Notes: generated from the letters alone by a model not told the origin. Positions 26,335 through 35,889 are shown, numbered from the stretch's first letter. The stretch is 64,000 nt of DNA from Bernardetiaceae bacterium (GCA_020832465.1 JAFIER010000242.1:1-64000), one strand, 5' to 3'. A program made the numbers and translations.

Positions 26335-27339
26335 ATGGAAGTAGGCGATAAAGTAAGATTATTATCAGACAAAGAAGAGGGTGTAATTACAAATTTTTTA
26401 TCTAATGCACAGGTAGAGGTAGAAATTAGCGACGGTTTTCGTATCCCTGTATTGCGGAGCGAAATCGTAGTTATTCAAGAGGAGGAGGCACAATATTTTG
26501 GAAAAGGCAAAATAAGCCTACCGCCGCCAAGCACGAGTGCGTCGCGCCCAAGAGCTGCGCAGGCACAAAAAATAAATTTAGAACAAGGCGTTTTTTTAGC
26601 CTTTGTACATTTTAATGACCAAATTTTAGATGTATATCTACTCAACTGTACGGATTTTGAAGTGCTTTTTGCGATAAGCGAACAAACTCAAAGCATACAA
26701 AAAGGCATTGCAGCACATAAAATTGGTAAACAAAAAATGCAAAAAATTCATCGCTGTGATTTGACTCATTTTGAAAATTGGAAACCGCTTATTACACAGC
26801 TTATTTTTTTTAAACAAGACCAAATGACCTTTCAGCCACCCGTAGTACGCACTTTGGGATTCAAAAAAACTACTTTTTTTAAAAGTAAAAAACAAGCACC
26901 TTTAATTTTTAAAGATGCCTATCTCTTTCGTATAGACGAATCTGATAAAGCAAGGCAACAAGCCGCGCCTATCCTGCCACCTATTGATAGTCAGAAAATT
27001 AGAGAACAAATGCTCGAAGGCGAACCTAAGAAAACAATGCCTTATAAAGTCAATAAACCCAAAGCAGAACTAGATTTACATATAGAAGCACTCGTAGAAA
27101 AACCAGAAGAGATGAACCCCGCAGATATTTTACAGTATCAACTCCAGCGTTTTGAACAAAATTTAGAAAATGCTATAGCCGCAGCTATGGATAAAATTAC
27201 ATTTATTCACGGCGTGGGCAATGGCAAATTGCGCATGGAGATACACCGAATTTTGAGTAAGCACCCACAGGTTCGTTTTTATGAAGATGCGCAAAAAAAT
27301 CGCTTTGGGTACGGTGCAACAGTCGCATATTTGAAGTAA
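26335..27339 (+). CDS. DUF2027 / Smr-domain protein (MutS2-like tail)
   Basis: 334 residues. N-terminal small beta domain (GDKVRLLSDKEEGVITNF, residues 3-20) typical of Bacteroidota DUF2027, a middle region of beta strands (about 75-190), and a C-terminal Smr domain (about 243-334): ELDLHIEAL with the LDLH motif, FIHGVGNGKLRMEIH with HGxGxGxLR, and the closing FGYGATVAYL. Smr domains nick or bind branched DNA or cut RNA in collided ribosomes; which applies here is open. Monocistronic. Confidence 0.85.
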   Translation: MEVGDKVRLLSDKEEGVITNFLSNAQVEVEISDGFRIPVLRSEIVVIQEEEAQYFGKGKISLPPPSTSASRPRAAQAQKINLEQGVFLAFVHFNDQILDVYLLNCTDFEVLFAISEQTQSIQKGIAAHKIGKQKMQKIHRCDLTHFENWKPLITQLIFFKQDQMTFQPPVVRTLGFKKTTFFKSKKQAPLIFKDAYLFRIDESDKARQQAAPILPPIDSQKIREQMLEGEPKKTMPYKVNKPKAELDLHIEALVEKPEEMNPADILQYQLQRFEQNLENAIAAAMDKITFIHGVGNGKLRMEIHRILSKHPQVRFYEDAQKNRFGYGATVAYLK

Positions 27340-27370
27340 AATTTTATGTAACCATACAGTCAGAAATTCA

Positions 27371-27440
27371 TAACTAACAGTTTTCGAAAACTGTTAGTTA
27401 TGAAACAACCTCTGTAGATTTACTCACTTGATGTACACCC
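27371..27440 (+). repeat. A hairpin plus C-family right end
   Basis: ATAACTAACAGTTTTCGAAA and its complement (27371-27402) followed by TAGATTTACTCACTTGATGT and ACACCC. The left half of the C element is missing. Lies 30-100 bases after the Smr gene. Confidence 0.6.
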
Positions 27441-27469
27441 AATTACACTAAAAATTATTTTTTTTCGTT

Positions 27470-27477
27470 TATCTTTG
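27470..27477 (+). promoter_or_regulatory. Candidate -7 box (TATCTTTG)
   Basis: Exact TAnnTTTG, 112 bases before the DUF6913-like gene and just downstream of a repeat. No -33 TTTG at the standard distance. Confidence 0.35.
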
Positions 27478-27588
27478 TAGTAGCCTAAGGTTTCTCAAAA
27501 AGTACTTAGTGCTTATCATCTCGCCACTTCAATTTGTAAGGCGTAATTACTGGGTCTTTTACCCCAAATTATACTAAATATTTTTTTT

Positions 27589-28125
27589 ATGCAAAAGCAT
27601 ATTATATCCTTGCTAAGGCGTATAGAAAAGCAATGGGGGGCTGGAAAAAGCCATGTAAAACATCATTCAACCCCTTTCAAAGCACTTCGCTCAATAGCTA
27701 TTTTAGCAGATAAGCAACAAAAACAAAGCCTATATCCATTCTTACAAGGTATTGAAAATCAAAATATTGAATATCAAATCCTCCTTTTTAGTGCCGATAC
27801 ACAAAAAGAGCCAAGCACTACAGAGCTTAACTTATCTGAAAAAATTACAACACAAATATTGCACTGCTCGCCACAAAGTTTTGCGATATGGGGAACGCCA
27901 AAAGACGAAGGTTTGCAGTCTTTTTTACAAAAATCTTTTGATTATTTGATTTGTCTAAGCGATAATCAAAATCCTTTTATAGAGCGTATCCTACACAAAA
28001 GCCAAGCCCATTGCCGTATCGGACTAAAGCAACCCGATTCTGATGATAATTTATTCGAAATGCTTATCCAAAGTCCCATAGAAGACGCACCAAAAGAAAT
28101 TCTATCCCTGCTCAAAAAAATATAA
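27589..28125 (+). CDS. Conserved Bacteroidota protein, DUF6913-like
   Basis: 178 residues without signal peptide or membrane segment. The pattern (basic N-terminus, SIAILADKQQKQSLYPFLQG, a central SFDYLICLSDNQNPFIERI and RIGL near the end) matches the short DUF6913 family of Bacteroidota, whose function is unknown. The fold looks like a Rossmann-type alpha/beta domain. ATG 27589 has no upstream in-frame alternative. Confidence 0.6.
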   Translation: MQKHIISLLRRIEKQWGAGKSHVKHHSTPFKALRSIAILADKQQKQSLYPFLQGIENQNIEYQILLFSADTQKEPSTTELNLSEKITTQILHCSPQSFAIWGTPKDEGLQSFLQKSFDYLICLSDNQNPFIERILHKSQAHCRIGLKQPDSDDNLFEMLIQSPIEDAPKEILSLLKKI

Positions 28126-28133
28126 AAGATTGC

Positions 28134-28216
28134 CCACAAATAAATTTGTAGGCTTAATCAAGTAAAACCCGCAATTTTAATCCTGGGAGCTAAAAAGCCG
28201 TATAAATCGTAGCAAT
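28134..28216 (+). repeat. J repeat, copy 1
   Basis: CACAAATAAATTTGTAGGCT ... CAATTTTAATCCTGGGAGCT then AAAAAGCCGTATAAATCGTA. The same order is at 55403-55480, there with intact hairpins. Confidence 0.6.
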
Positions 28217-28589
28217 AACATTTCTTTAAAACATGTTATTGCTATGATTACTTGACTTACACCCATTTGAAATTTTCCGATGCCAATACCGATGTAATTA
28301 CACATAATTTTTGTAAATTTACGTCCTTGAATGTATGAAATGCGAGTAGTTTTATCCTCTGATAAGCAGGCGCTAAGCCTATCAATTATTCACATCTTCT
28401 GTAGCATAGGCTTTCCGCAGTAGCGAGAGCAGATTGAAACTTAATATTCATTAAACAAATGATTATCAATTTTTTAGCTACTAAATTTTATTCTAAAACC
28501 CAAACTCATGAACAAGTTGTTAGAAGCAAATAACAGCACCCCATGCTACATAGACTTAATACATAGATTTACCGCTGCTATATAAAAAA

Positions 28590-28712
28590 GGACTTAGAAA
28601 AAGAGGGGCATTTAAAGCCCCCCTACTAAGATTAGAAGGGGTTGGGGGTGGTTGAAAGCCAAAAACAAGATATACGTACTTGGTTTTAATATTATTTTTT
28701 AAACAGCTTCAT
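28590..28712 (-). mobile_element. Partial I-family element
   Basis: AGGGGTTGGGGGTGGTTGAA and the end TTTTTTAAACAGCTTCA repeat, inverted, the left and central parts of the element at 25643-26139. The distal boundary is unclear. Ends 40 bases before kmo. Confidence 0.5.
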
Positions 28713-28751
28713 AGATAACTTATTACTACCCAAACATTGACACATAAAAAT

Positions 28752-30101
28752 ATGATGAACGAAAAAATTATGATTGTAGGCGGCGGCTTAGTAGGCTCGT
28801 TGCTCTCTGCTTGCTTAGGCAAAAGAGGATATACTGTAGATGTATATGAAAAAAGACCTGATTACCGGCAAAGTGGCGGTCCTGGTGGTCGTTCTATCAA
28901 CCTTGCTTTAAGCGATAGGGGCTGGCGCGCTTTGCAACAAGTAGGTGCTGATGAGGCGGTAAAACCTTTTGCAATTCCAATGTATGGACGCAGGTTACAT
29001 GCTATAGATGGCAAGCTTGATTTTCAATCTTACGGAAAAGCCAATCAAGCAATTTATTCTATTTCACGTGCGGGGCTGAATGCCAAGCTCATAGATATAG
29101 CCGAGGGTTATGATAATGTAAATTATCACTTTTCACATGCCTGCGAAGAGATAAACTTAAATGCAGGTGAGGTCATTTTCACAGATACCCATCAACAACA
29201 TAAAAAAGCTACTGCCGATGTTATTTTTGGTGCTGATGGTGCATTTTCTGCCGTAAGGCAACAGATGCAAAAAATGCCAAGATTTAACTATTCGCAATAC
29301 TACCTCCCGCATGGCTACAAAGAACTCACGATTCCGCCTACGGCAGAGGGTGAGTTTAGAATGGAAAAAAATGCACTGCATATTTGGCCTCGCAAAGATT
29401 TTATGCTCATTGCACTTCCCAATCCTGACGGTAGTTTTACTTGTACGCTATTTTTAGCCTTTGAAGGTAGCGAAGATTCTTTTGCAGCTTTGGATAGCCC
29501 AAAAGCGGTACGTCATTTTTTTGAAAAGTATTTTAAAGATACGCTACCACTTATTCCAAACTTAGAAACCGAGTTTTTTGAAAATCCTACATCTGCACTT
29601 GTTACGGTGCGTTGCAACCCTTGGATATATGATAATCGTTTTGCACTCATAGGTGATGCCTCCCATGCCATAGTGCCTTTTTACGGGCAAGGTATGAACT
29701 CTGGGTTTGAAGACTGCCGAGTGCTCAATGATATGATTGATTTACACAAAAATGATTGGCAACGCATACTCCCTGCTTATCAGCAAGAACGTGTACGCAA
29801 TGCCGATGCTATTTCAGACTTGGCACTGCAAAATTTTATTGAAATGCGAGACAAAGTCGCTGACAAAGATTTTTTATTGCGCAAAAAAATTGAAGCCAAA
29901 ATCAATCAACGCTATCCCGATAAATGGATACCGCTATATTCTATGGTAACATTTAGCCATATACCCTATGCAGATGCCCTCGCTATGGGAAAAAAACAAG
30001 AAAAGGTCATGGATAAAGTCATGCAATCTGAAAATATTCATAACAATTGGGAAAACATCAATACTGATGCAATTATAGCAAGTTTGGAAGCTGAAGGCTA
30101 A
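28752..30101 (+). CDS. kmo: Kynurenine 3-monooxygenase
   Basis: FAD and NADPH-dependent hydroxylation of L-kynurenine to 3-hydroxykynurenine. The 449-residue protein has IMIVGGGLVGSLLSACL (FAD), YEKRPDYR, the family-specific GRSINLALSDRGWRAL (residues about 46-61) and YGRRLHAIDG, and the FAD motif LIGDASHAIVPFYGQGMNSG. A C-terminal hydrophobic tail as in mitochondrial KMO is absent. A TTG at 28737 extends the frame by five codons; ATG 28752 or 28755 is more likely. Converges on the HAD gene through a B hairpin. Confidence 0.93.
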   Translation: MMNEKIMIVGGGLVGSLLSACLGKRGYTVDVYEKRPDYRQSGGPGGRSINLALSDRGWRALQQVGADEAVKPFAIPMYGRRLHAIDGKLDFQSYGKANQAIYSISRAGLNAKLIDIAEGYDNVNYHFSHACEEINLNAGEVIFTDTHQQHKKATADVIFGADGAFSAVRQQMQKMPRFNYSQYYLPHGYKELTIPPTAEGEFRMEKNALHIWPRKDFMLIALPNPDGSFTCTLFLAFEGSEDSFAALDSPKAVRHFFEKYFKDTLPLIPNLETEFFENPTSALVTVRCNPWIYDNRFALIGDASHAIVPFYGQGMNSGFEDCRVLNDMIDLHKNDWQRILPAYQQERVRNADAISDLALQNFIEMRDKVADKDFLLRKKIEAKINQRYPDKWIPLYSMVTFSHIPYADALAMGKKQEKVMDKVMQSENIHNNWENINTDAIIASLEAEG

Positions 30102-30108
30102 AAATAAT

Positions 30109-30145
30109 TTAGAAATAACATTTCTTTGAGAAATGTTATTTCTAA
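30109..30145. terminator. B-family hairpin between convergent genes
   Basis: Perfect 17-bp stem TTAGAAATAACATTTCT with TTG loop, 7 bases after kmo stop and 25 before the stop of the opposing HAD gene. Probably terminates both, though T-runs are short. Confidence 0.55.
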
Positions 30146-30170
30146 TATCCAACCTTGTAAATTCCATTTA

Positions 30171-30875
30171 TTAGAGGTAGTTTTTGATTTCGCTAAGGCA
30201 ATGCACAACTTGCACTTGCGGGATTTGCTCTTTCTCTTCTTTTTGAGGGTTATAAAATATGGCTGCAAGCCCTGCGGCTACTGCTCCTTTTATATCAGCC
30301 TCCCAGTTATCGCCGATCATAATTGCTTCTTCTGCTTGGCAAGGGGCAATGCTTAGTGCATACTCAAACATATTTCGGTGTGGTTTGCGTGCACCCGTAG
30401 TTTCAGAAGTTATGATATGACTAAAAAATTGTGTAATATCCGTAGCTTTGAGTTTGCGATGTTGCGTACCATCAAAACCATTTGATAAGATATGCAGTTT
30501 ATAGTTTTTGTGTTGCAAATACTCGAGCACTTCACGTGAATAGGGTAGCAAAATTTTACCATCAGGACCGAGCATTTGATAGGCATTTTCTAATTGTTCT
30601 ATATCTTTCGGCGTAGGCACACTCAATATTTCAGCAATATGAGCAAATCTATGGGTATGTATATAGATTTTATCAATTTCCAAACGATTGTATCTATCCC
30701 AGAGCGCATGAGTAGCTTGGCGAAACGCTCGCTCAAAATCTTGTAAGGCTACCTGCCACACCTCCTCGAGTTTATAATTAGCATATACCTCTGCCAATGC
30801 TACGGCAGAGTTGCGTTCATAATCCCAAAGTGTATGGTCTAAATCAAAAAATATGTGTTTAAATTTATTTTTCAT
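30171..30875 (-). CDS. HAD-family phosphatase, YjjG-type nucleotidase
   Basis: 234 residues. HAD motif I FFDLDHTLWDYERN (nucleophile Asp11, second Asp13), motif II LSNGFDG, a conserved Lys in ARKPHRNMFEYAL, motif IV MIGDNWEADIKGA. The YjjG group is marked by DHTLWDY and the helical cap; these enzymes dephosphorylate non-canonical pyrimidine nucleotides. Exact substrate is inferred only by subgroup. Confidence 0.85.
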   Translation of the reverse strand: MKNKFKHIFFDLDHTLWDYERNSAVALAEVYANYKLEEVWQVALQDFERAFRQATHALWDRYNRLEIDKIYIHTHRFAHIAEILSVPTPKDIEQLENAYQMLGPDGKILLPYSREVLEYLQHKNYKLHILSNGFDGTQHRKLKATDITQFFSHIITSETTGARKPHRNMFEYALSIAPCQAEEAIMIGDNWEADIKGAVAAGLAAIFYNPQKEEKEQIPQVQVVHCLSEIKNYL

Positions 30876-31027
30876 AAAGACTAAACCACGAATTTATACG
30901 CAGATGTTTAAAATTTTAATAAATTGCACTTGATTCTTAATTCTTTCTCATAGCAAGCAGTATGCATATAGCCTGCTTTCACAGACTAAGTTACTGACAA
31001 ACTATCAAACACCAATTATTTAAGTTT

Positions 31028-33031
31028 ATGTATTTACTTTTTGATACAAGCCTACCACTGCAAGACCCAGTGCTCACCTTTGCACTCGTATTGTTTATTA
31101 TTTTGCTCTCTCCTGTATTGCTTACACGTATTAAAGTACCTTCTGTAGTGGGGCTAATTATTGCTGGTGTGATTATAGGACCTCACGGTCTTGATATTTT
31201 AGAATACAATATTGCCATTATTTTGTTCAGCACGGTTGGCTTGTTGTATATTATGTTTTTAGCTGGGCTTGAGTTGGATATTATAGAATTTAAGAAAAAC
31301 CGCAATAAGAGTCTTATCTTTGGGGCCATTACATTTATAGTGCCTTTTGGTATCGGGACTTTGATATGCTATTATTATCTGAACTATGGCATATACTCTT
31401 CTTTGTTGGTCTCGAGTATGTTTTCGTCTCATACTTTGGTAGCTTACCCTATTGCAAGCCGTTTAGGACTTACTAAACATGAGGTAGTCATTATTGCAGT
31501 AGGTGGTACAATTATTACAGATACCGCCGTGCTTTTAGTTTTAGCGATTGTTAAAAGCATGTTTTTGGGCGATGCAGATTTGATATTTTGGTTATTATTT
31601 ATTTTAAAAATATCTGCCTTTACATTTACAGTAGCTTGGGGCTTCCCCCGCATAGGACGTTGGTTCTTTAAAAATGTAGAGCCTGACAACGTAAACTCAT
31701 ATATTTTTATCATACTTATGGTGTTTATAGCTGCTTCACTGGCAGAATTGGCAGGTGTAGAGGCTATAATAGGTGCTTTTTTAGCGGGGCTTTCGCTCAA
31801 TCGGCTTATTCCACATCATTCATTACTCATGAACCGCATTGAGTTTGTAGGGAATGCTATTTTTATACCCTTTTTCTTGATAGGAGTGGGTATGCTTGTC
31901 GATGTCAAAGTGCTTTTTTATGGCTTAGAAGCGTTTGAAGTTATTGTAGTGCTTTCTATCGTTGCAATCATGAGTAAGTTTGTAGCAGCTTGGATTACAC
32001 AGCTTTTGTTTAAGTACAACGGGCGTTTACGAAATTTTTTATTTGGGCTTAGTAGTGCGCACGCTGCTGCTACACTTGCTGTTATTATGGTAGGTTTTAA
32101 TATTGGACTTGTAGATGATAATGTACTTAATGCTACCGTAGTTTTGATTTTAGTAACTTGCATGGTTAGTTCTTTTGTTGTTGAAAATGTAGGTAAAAAA
32201 CTTGCTGCCGAGCTTGAAACAGAAATAGACTTCTCGCACTTCCCAGAGCGTATTCTCGTACCCATTGCCAATCCAAGCAATATTGCTAACCTTTTAGAAT
32301 TAGCTTATAGCTTTAAAGGAAATCATAGCGCACCCATAGTACCGCTTGCTATTATCAAAGACGATGAGCAGGCAAGAGAAAAAGTGCAAATCAATAAACA
32401 AGCCCTCGATAGAGCTATTCAAAATGGTAGAGTATCTGCTGATGAACTACAACCTATCACACGTATTGATTTGAATATTGGTGGCGGAATTTTACGTGCT
32501 GTAAAAGAAATGATGGTTACGCACGTTATAGTCGGTTGGAATGGTGAAGTAAAGCAAGGCGATAAACTCTTCGGTTCTATTTTAGATAATCTTATTATCA
32601 AAACAGATAGTATGCTTACGGTAGCTAAAATCAAAAACCCAACCAATACATTAAGCAAAATACGTATCGTTATTCCGCCGAAAGCGGCGCAAGAAGTTGG
32701 ATTTAGAGACTGGCTCAAGAGTATGCACAGGTTAGCCAAAAGAATAGATAGTGATATCGTGCTTTTAGGTGATAACAGCACTACTGCACAAGCAGCGGAT
32801 ATACTACTTGCTAAACAAGATGTAGACCTTAATATAACAGAATTTGATGACTGGGAAAACTTTGCAAAACTCAAAAAAATCAATTCAAAAGACGACTTAC
32901 TTGTCGTCATCAGTGCAAAGGCGGGCAGTGTATCGCATAATCCTTACTTAGATAAGCTCCCACAACTTTTAGCAAGAGAGTTTGCCGAGCATAGTTTTCT
33001 TGTTGTCTATCCTAAGCAAGATGCGGACTAA
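31028..33031 (+). CDS. Cation:proton antiporter (CPA2) with C-terminal USP-like domain
   Basis: 667 residues. About 12 hydrophobic segments in residues 1-390 (VPSVVGLIIAGVIIGPHGLD, AGVEAIIGAFLAGLSLNRL) are of the KefB/NapA Na+(K+)/H+ antiporter superfamily. The soluble C-terminal part (about 405-660) has two alpha/beta repeats resembling universal stress domains (RILVPIANPSNIANLLELAY). No TrkA-N domain. Likely exchanges Na+ or K+ for protons at the inner membrane. Monocistronic. Confidence 0.87.
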   Translation: MYLLFDTSLPLQDPVLTFALVLFIILLSPVLLTRIKVPSVVGLIIAGVIIGPHGLDILEYNIAIILFSTVGLLYIMFLAGLELDIIEFKKNRNKSLIFGAITFIVPFGIGTLICYYYLNYGIYSSLLVSSMFSSHTLVAYPIASRLGLTKHEVVIIAVGGTIITDTAVLLVLAIVKSMFLGDADLIFWLLFILKISAFTFTVAWGFPRIGRWFFKNVEPDNVNSYIFIILMVFIAASLAELAGVEAIIGAFLAGLSLNRLIPHHSLLMNRIEFVGNAIFIPFFLIGVGMLVDVKVLFYGLEAFEVIVVLSIVAIMSKFVAAWITQLLFKYNGRLRNFLFGLSSAHAAATLAVIMVGFNIGLVDDNVLNATVVLILVTCMVSSFVVENVGKKLAAELETEIDFSHFPERILVPIANPSNIANLLELAYSFKGNHSAPIVPLAIIKDDEQAREKVQINKQALDRAIQNGRVSADELQPITRIDLNIGGGILRAVKEMMVTHVIVGWNGEVKQGDKLFGSILDNLIIKTDSMLTVAKIKNPTNTLSKIRIVIPPKAAQEVGFRDWLKSMHRLAKRIDSDIVLLGDNSTTAQAADILLAKQDVDLNITEFDDWENFAKLKKINSKDDLLVVISAKAGSVSHNPYLDKLPQLLAREFAEHSFLVVYPKQDAD

Positions 33032-33036
33032 CATTA

Positions 33037-33167
33037 TCGTCAGACTAAGTAGTCATACAGAATTTAGGCCTTTTAGTTTTTAATGATAGAAATAGCATTT
33101 ATAAACCCATTTTTCTATAGCATAGGGTTTGCAAACCCTATGCTATAGAAAAATGTATAGCAGTATG
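33037..33167 (-). repeat. D-family element, inverted, partly decayed
   Basis: CCATTTTTCTATAGCATAGG, GGGTTTGCAAACCC, CTATAGAAAAATGTATAGCA and GTATG at the right: the D left end in reverse. The B hairpin is reduced to ATAGAAATAGCATTT. Confidence 0.55.
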
Positions 33168-33200
33168 GTTATCCATTTTTAAATTGTTCACTTACTTACT

Positions 33201-34367
33201 ATGCGATTTATACATTTATTTAGCTATGCAATAAGCAGTCTGCGCCGTCATCAAAGTAAATATATAGCTCTTACGCTGATTTATGCTATTGTCGTAGGCT
33301 TTTATGCCTCTGTAGTATTTTTTACTACGGCTTTGCGTGAGGAGACCCAAAGTGTATTGCAAGATTTGCCCGAGCTATGGGTGCAGCAGCTTGCGGGCGG
33401 GCGTTTGACTCCTATTTCTAAGGGGGTCGTTAATGAGCTTGCGCAGATACGAGGTGTAGCCGAGGTGCACCCAAGAATATGGGGATATTATTTTGATGAA
33501 ACAACAGGGGCAGTTATGACTTTGATGGGTTCTGATAGGGCTTTATCAGAATGGGCATTCCTGACTACTGATTTTCAAGAAAAATTACAGCGTGGAAAAG
33601 CCGTTTGTGGTACGGGCTATTTAGAAGTGCGTGGCTTAGAAATCGGAGATTTTATATCGCTCAATAATCCAGAAGGGGTTGCCGAGAGTTTCGAGATTGT
33701 AAGTAGCTTTGAAGCTGCATCTGATTTGCTCACACGCGACTTGATTGTTGTAGATCATGCCTCTGCACAGCGCCTTTTGGGCTTAAAGCCCAATGAGGCT
33801 ACAGATATTGCACTTAGTGTGTACAACGAAAGCGAAGTGCCTAATATCGCTCGTAAAATTACGGCAAAATTTCCAAACTTGCGCTTAGTAGCTTTGCAAC
33901 AGCTAAAAGCGACCTATCAAACACTGTTTTCCTGGCGTGGTGGTATTTTTGTATATGGTGCAATGGTTTCAGTATTGGCATTCTTGCTACTTGTATGGGA
34001 GCGCGCCTCTGGGCAGAGTGGTACAGAAAAAAAAGAAGTCGGAATTTTGAAAGGCTTGGGCTGGCAGGTAAGCGATGTGCTTTTATTAAAACTTTTTGAG
34101 CACGCTACAGTTTCTATTATAGCGACACTTTTGGGCATGCTTATGGCTTATTTTCATGTTTTTATATTAAATGCGCCATTACTTAAGCCTTTTTTAATCG
34201 GTTGGTCTGAATTATATCCATCTTTTTCCTTATCTTTGCAAATTCAAACGGGAGACGTGCTTGTTATTTTTGCGCTATCTGTAGTGCCTTATTTGAGTGC
34301 TACTTTGATTCCCGCTTGGCAAATTTCCATCACAGACCCAGCAGAAGCTATGCAGGGTGGAAAATAA
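33201..34367 (+). CDS. FtsX-like ABC-transporter permease
   Basis: 388 residues: one transmembrane helix near residues 20-40, a periplasmic domain (about 45-235), then three helices (about 245-385). The C-terminal part has the FtsX-like pattern (KKEVGILKGLGWQVSDVLLLKLFEH). Such subunits work with a LolD/MacB-type ATPase in lipoprotein or substrate extrusion; no ATPase gene is adjacent, so the partner must be elsewhere. Family assignment good; function open. Confidence 0.8.
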   Translation: MRFIHLFSYAISSLRRHQSKYIALTLIYAIVVGFYASVVFFTTALREETQSVLQDLPELWVQQLAGGRLTPISKGVVNELAQIRGVAEVHPRIWGYYFDETTGAVMTLMGSDRALSEWAFLTTDFQEKLQRGKAVCGTGYLEVRGLEIGDFISLNNPEGVAESFEIVSSFEAASDLLTRDLIVVDHASAQRLLGLKPNEATDIALSVYNESEVPNIARKITAKFPNLRLVALQQLKATYQTLFSWRGGIFVYGAMVSVLAFLLLVWERASGQSGTEKKEVGILKGLGWQVSDVLLLKLFEHATVSIIATLLGMLMAYFHVFILNAPLLKPFLIGWSELYPSFSLSLQIQTGDVLVIFALSVVPYLSATLIPAWQISITDPAEAMQGGK

Positions 34368-34455
34368 TCTTTGATGGTAACTATTTGATTTACAATTTAT
34401 TGATTTATAAAGAGCTAATTTTAACATAGTATTTTTTAAGCAATTGCATTTAATA

Positions 34456-34487
34456 TTTGCGAAATACAAATGCAAATACTAACTTTG
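34456..34487 (+). promoter_or_regulatory. Bacteroidota promoter upstream of HU
   Basis: TTTG at 34456-34459 and TAACTTTG at 34480-34487, 20 bases apart, match the Bacteroidota housekeeping consensus TTTG-N19-TAnnTTTG. It lies 70 bases before the HU start and probably serves the HU - TPR pair. Confidence 0.6.
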
Positions 34488-34557
34488 CAATCTTAAAACT
34501 AATTGATACATAGTTATTTACTTAGTTCAGTTATTCTAATTAAACAAACATCGCACA

Positions 34558-34911
34558 GTGACTAAAGCAGATCTTATAGCTCAAATCTGTAAAACTACAG
34601 ATTTAGACAAGTTTATTGTTCAAGACGTATTAGAGGAATTTTTCGAGGCTGTCAAAGAAAATATGGCGGCTGGCGAAAATATTTATGTACGCGGTTTTGG
34701 TAGTTTTGTGAATAAAAAACGCGCCAAAAAAATTGGTCGTAACATTTCACAGAAAAAACCTGTTGTTATCGAAGCACATTACGTGCCGAGCTTCAAACCC
34801 TCTAAACTGTTCGTTGAAAGCGTCAAGAACAGCAAGAAAGTATGGGAGGCTAATGAAGACGACGACAAGGAAAGTCAGCGCAAAGAAGAAACCGTTGCGC
34901 AAAACGCTTAA
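34558..34911 (+). CDS. HU family DNA-binding protein
   Basis: 117 residues, longer than the usual 90 because of an acidic C-terminal tail (about residues 100-117). N-terminal MTKADLIAQICKTTDLDK, ENIYVRGFGSFVNKKRAKK and the DNA-contact arm region NISQKKPVVIEA are of the HU/IHF fold. The start is GTG at 34558; no upstream ATG is in frame. Binds and bends DNA. Directly followed (12 bases) by the TPR gene. Confidence 0.93.
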   Translation: MTKADLIAQICKTTDLDKFIVQDVLEEFFEAVKENMAAGENIYVRGFGSFVNKKRAKKIGRNISQKKPVVIEAHYVPSFKPSKLFVESVKNSKKVWEANEDDDKESQRKEETVAQNA

Positions 34912-34923
34912 TTTTCTAAAACA

Positions 34924-35754
34924 ATGCCTAAATCTCAAATTTTGTTGGTAGTAGCCGGTATTTTACTGCTTGTTACACTCATGTTTTTACCCAAAATCGT
35001 TGTAGAAAACGAGCGAGAAAAACTTGCTGCTACCACACAAGAGGCTGGCTCAAATAGCGAAAGCCAAACACAAGATGTAGCCGAGCAAATGCACCATACA
35101 ACGCTCGCAGAGGAAGAAAAACCACTGCTCGAAGCATGGATAGCTAAACTCCAAAGCGCAGAAAATAAAGATGATGCAATACAAGCACTCGATTCTGTTA
35201 TTATGTATTTGCGAAAAGCAACACTCTTTGATAGCGCTGCTTATGTTGCCGAACGGACAGCACAAAGATTCCCAAGTCTCGAAACAGATAGAATCGCTGC
35301 CAAAGCATATTATGAAGCCTATAGCTTTGCTATAAATCCAGAAAAAATGGCAAACTTAGGAAAAAAAACGGCGCAGCTTTATCAAAAAGTCTTGGAAAAA
35401 GACCCTAATGATTTAGATGCAAAAGCCAATTATGCCATGACATTCGTAACGACAGAAACACCTATGCAAGGCATAACACTACTACGAGAAATCGTAACAC
35501 AAGATCCTAAGCACGCCAAAGCATTGACAAATCTCGGATTATTATCTATGCGCTCAGGGCAATATGCCAAAGCCGTAGCACGTTTTGAAGTATTATTAGA
35601 AAATTATCCCGATGATTTGAACGCTTACCTCTATTTAGGTGTTAGTTATATAGAAGTGGGTAGAAAAGAAGAAGGGCGAAAACACCTTGAGTATGTCATA
35701 GAACATGCCAAAGATGAAGCCCTACGAACTACTGCCAAACAGTACCTAAAATAA
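34924..35754 (+). CDS. Membrane-anchored TPR protein
   Basis: 276 residues. A single N-terminal transmembrane helix (residues 5-24, ILLVVAGILLLVTLMFLP), a charged linker, and TPR-like helices from about 60 to 275, clearest at YQKVLEKDPNDLDAKANYAM, KALTNLGLLSMRSGQYAKAV and AYLYLGVSYIEVGRKEEGRK. A periplasm-facing protein-interaction module. It follows HU by 12 bases and precedes the mini ribosomal protein and RNase G, an arrangement I know from other Bacteroidota. Confidence 0.8.
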   Translation: MPKSQILLVVAGILLLVTLMFLPKIVVENEREKLAATTQEAGSNSESQTQDVAEQMHHTTLAEEEKPLLEAWIAKLQSAENKDDAIQALDSVIMYLRKATLFDSAAYVAERTAQRFPSLETDRIAAKAYYEAYSFAINPEKMANLGKKTAQLYQKVLEKDPNDLDAKANYAMTFVTTETPMQGITLLREIVTQDPKHAKALTNLGLLSMRSGQYAKAVARFEVLLENYPDDLNAYLYLGVSYIEVGRKEEGRKHLEYVIEHAKDEALRTTAKQYLK

Positions 35755-35877
35755 ATCCAAAAGCATTGAGCTATATCATTAGTTAGCATAGCTTTTGGTA
35801 ATTTGATATTTTTTATTTGTCAAAAATTATTATTTGCAAAATAAAAAGTTTTTATATTATTTATTTTTTAAACAAAA

Positions 35878-35884
35878 AAGGAGA
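35878..35884 (+). promoter_or_regulatory. Strong Shine-Dalgarno sequence for the mini ribosomal protein
   Basis: AAAGGAGAC, 5-6 bases before ATG 35890. Strong Shine-Dalgarno sites are rare in this window and in Bacteroidota in general. Confidence 0.7.
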
Positions 35885-35889
35885 CAATT

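Larger units (their letters stand above)
28126..28751. other. 626-base gene-free gap
   Basis: Contains a J repeat (28134-28216), a B hairpin with diverged arms (28217-28246) next to a remnant C end (GACTTACACCC, 28256-28266), about 300 bases with nothing recognisable, and an I-family end (about 28590-28712). No supported gene. Confidence 0.55.

Noticed and set aside
31444-32910. Three long antisense frames in the antiporter gene
   Set aside because: Shadow frames of codon bias; no start context or recognisable protein.
33201-34367. FtsX (division) as gene name for the permease
   Set aside because: No ftsE neighbour and only the generic FtsX-like C-terminal domain, so left as an ABC permease.
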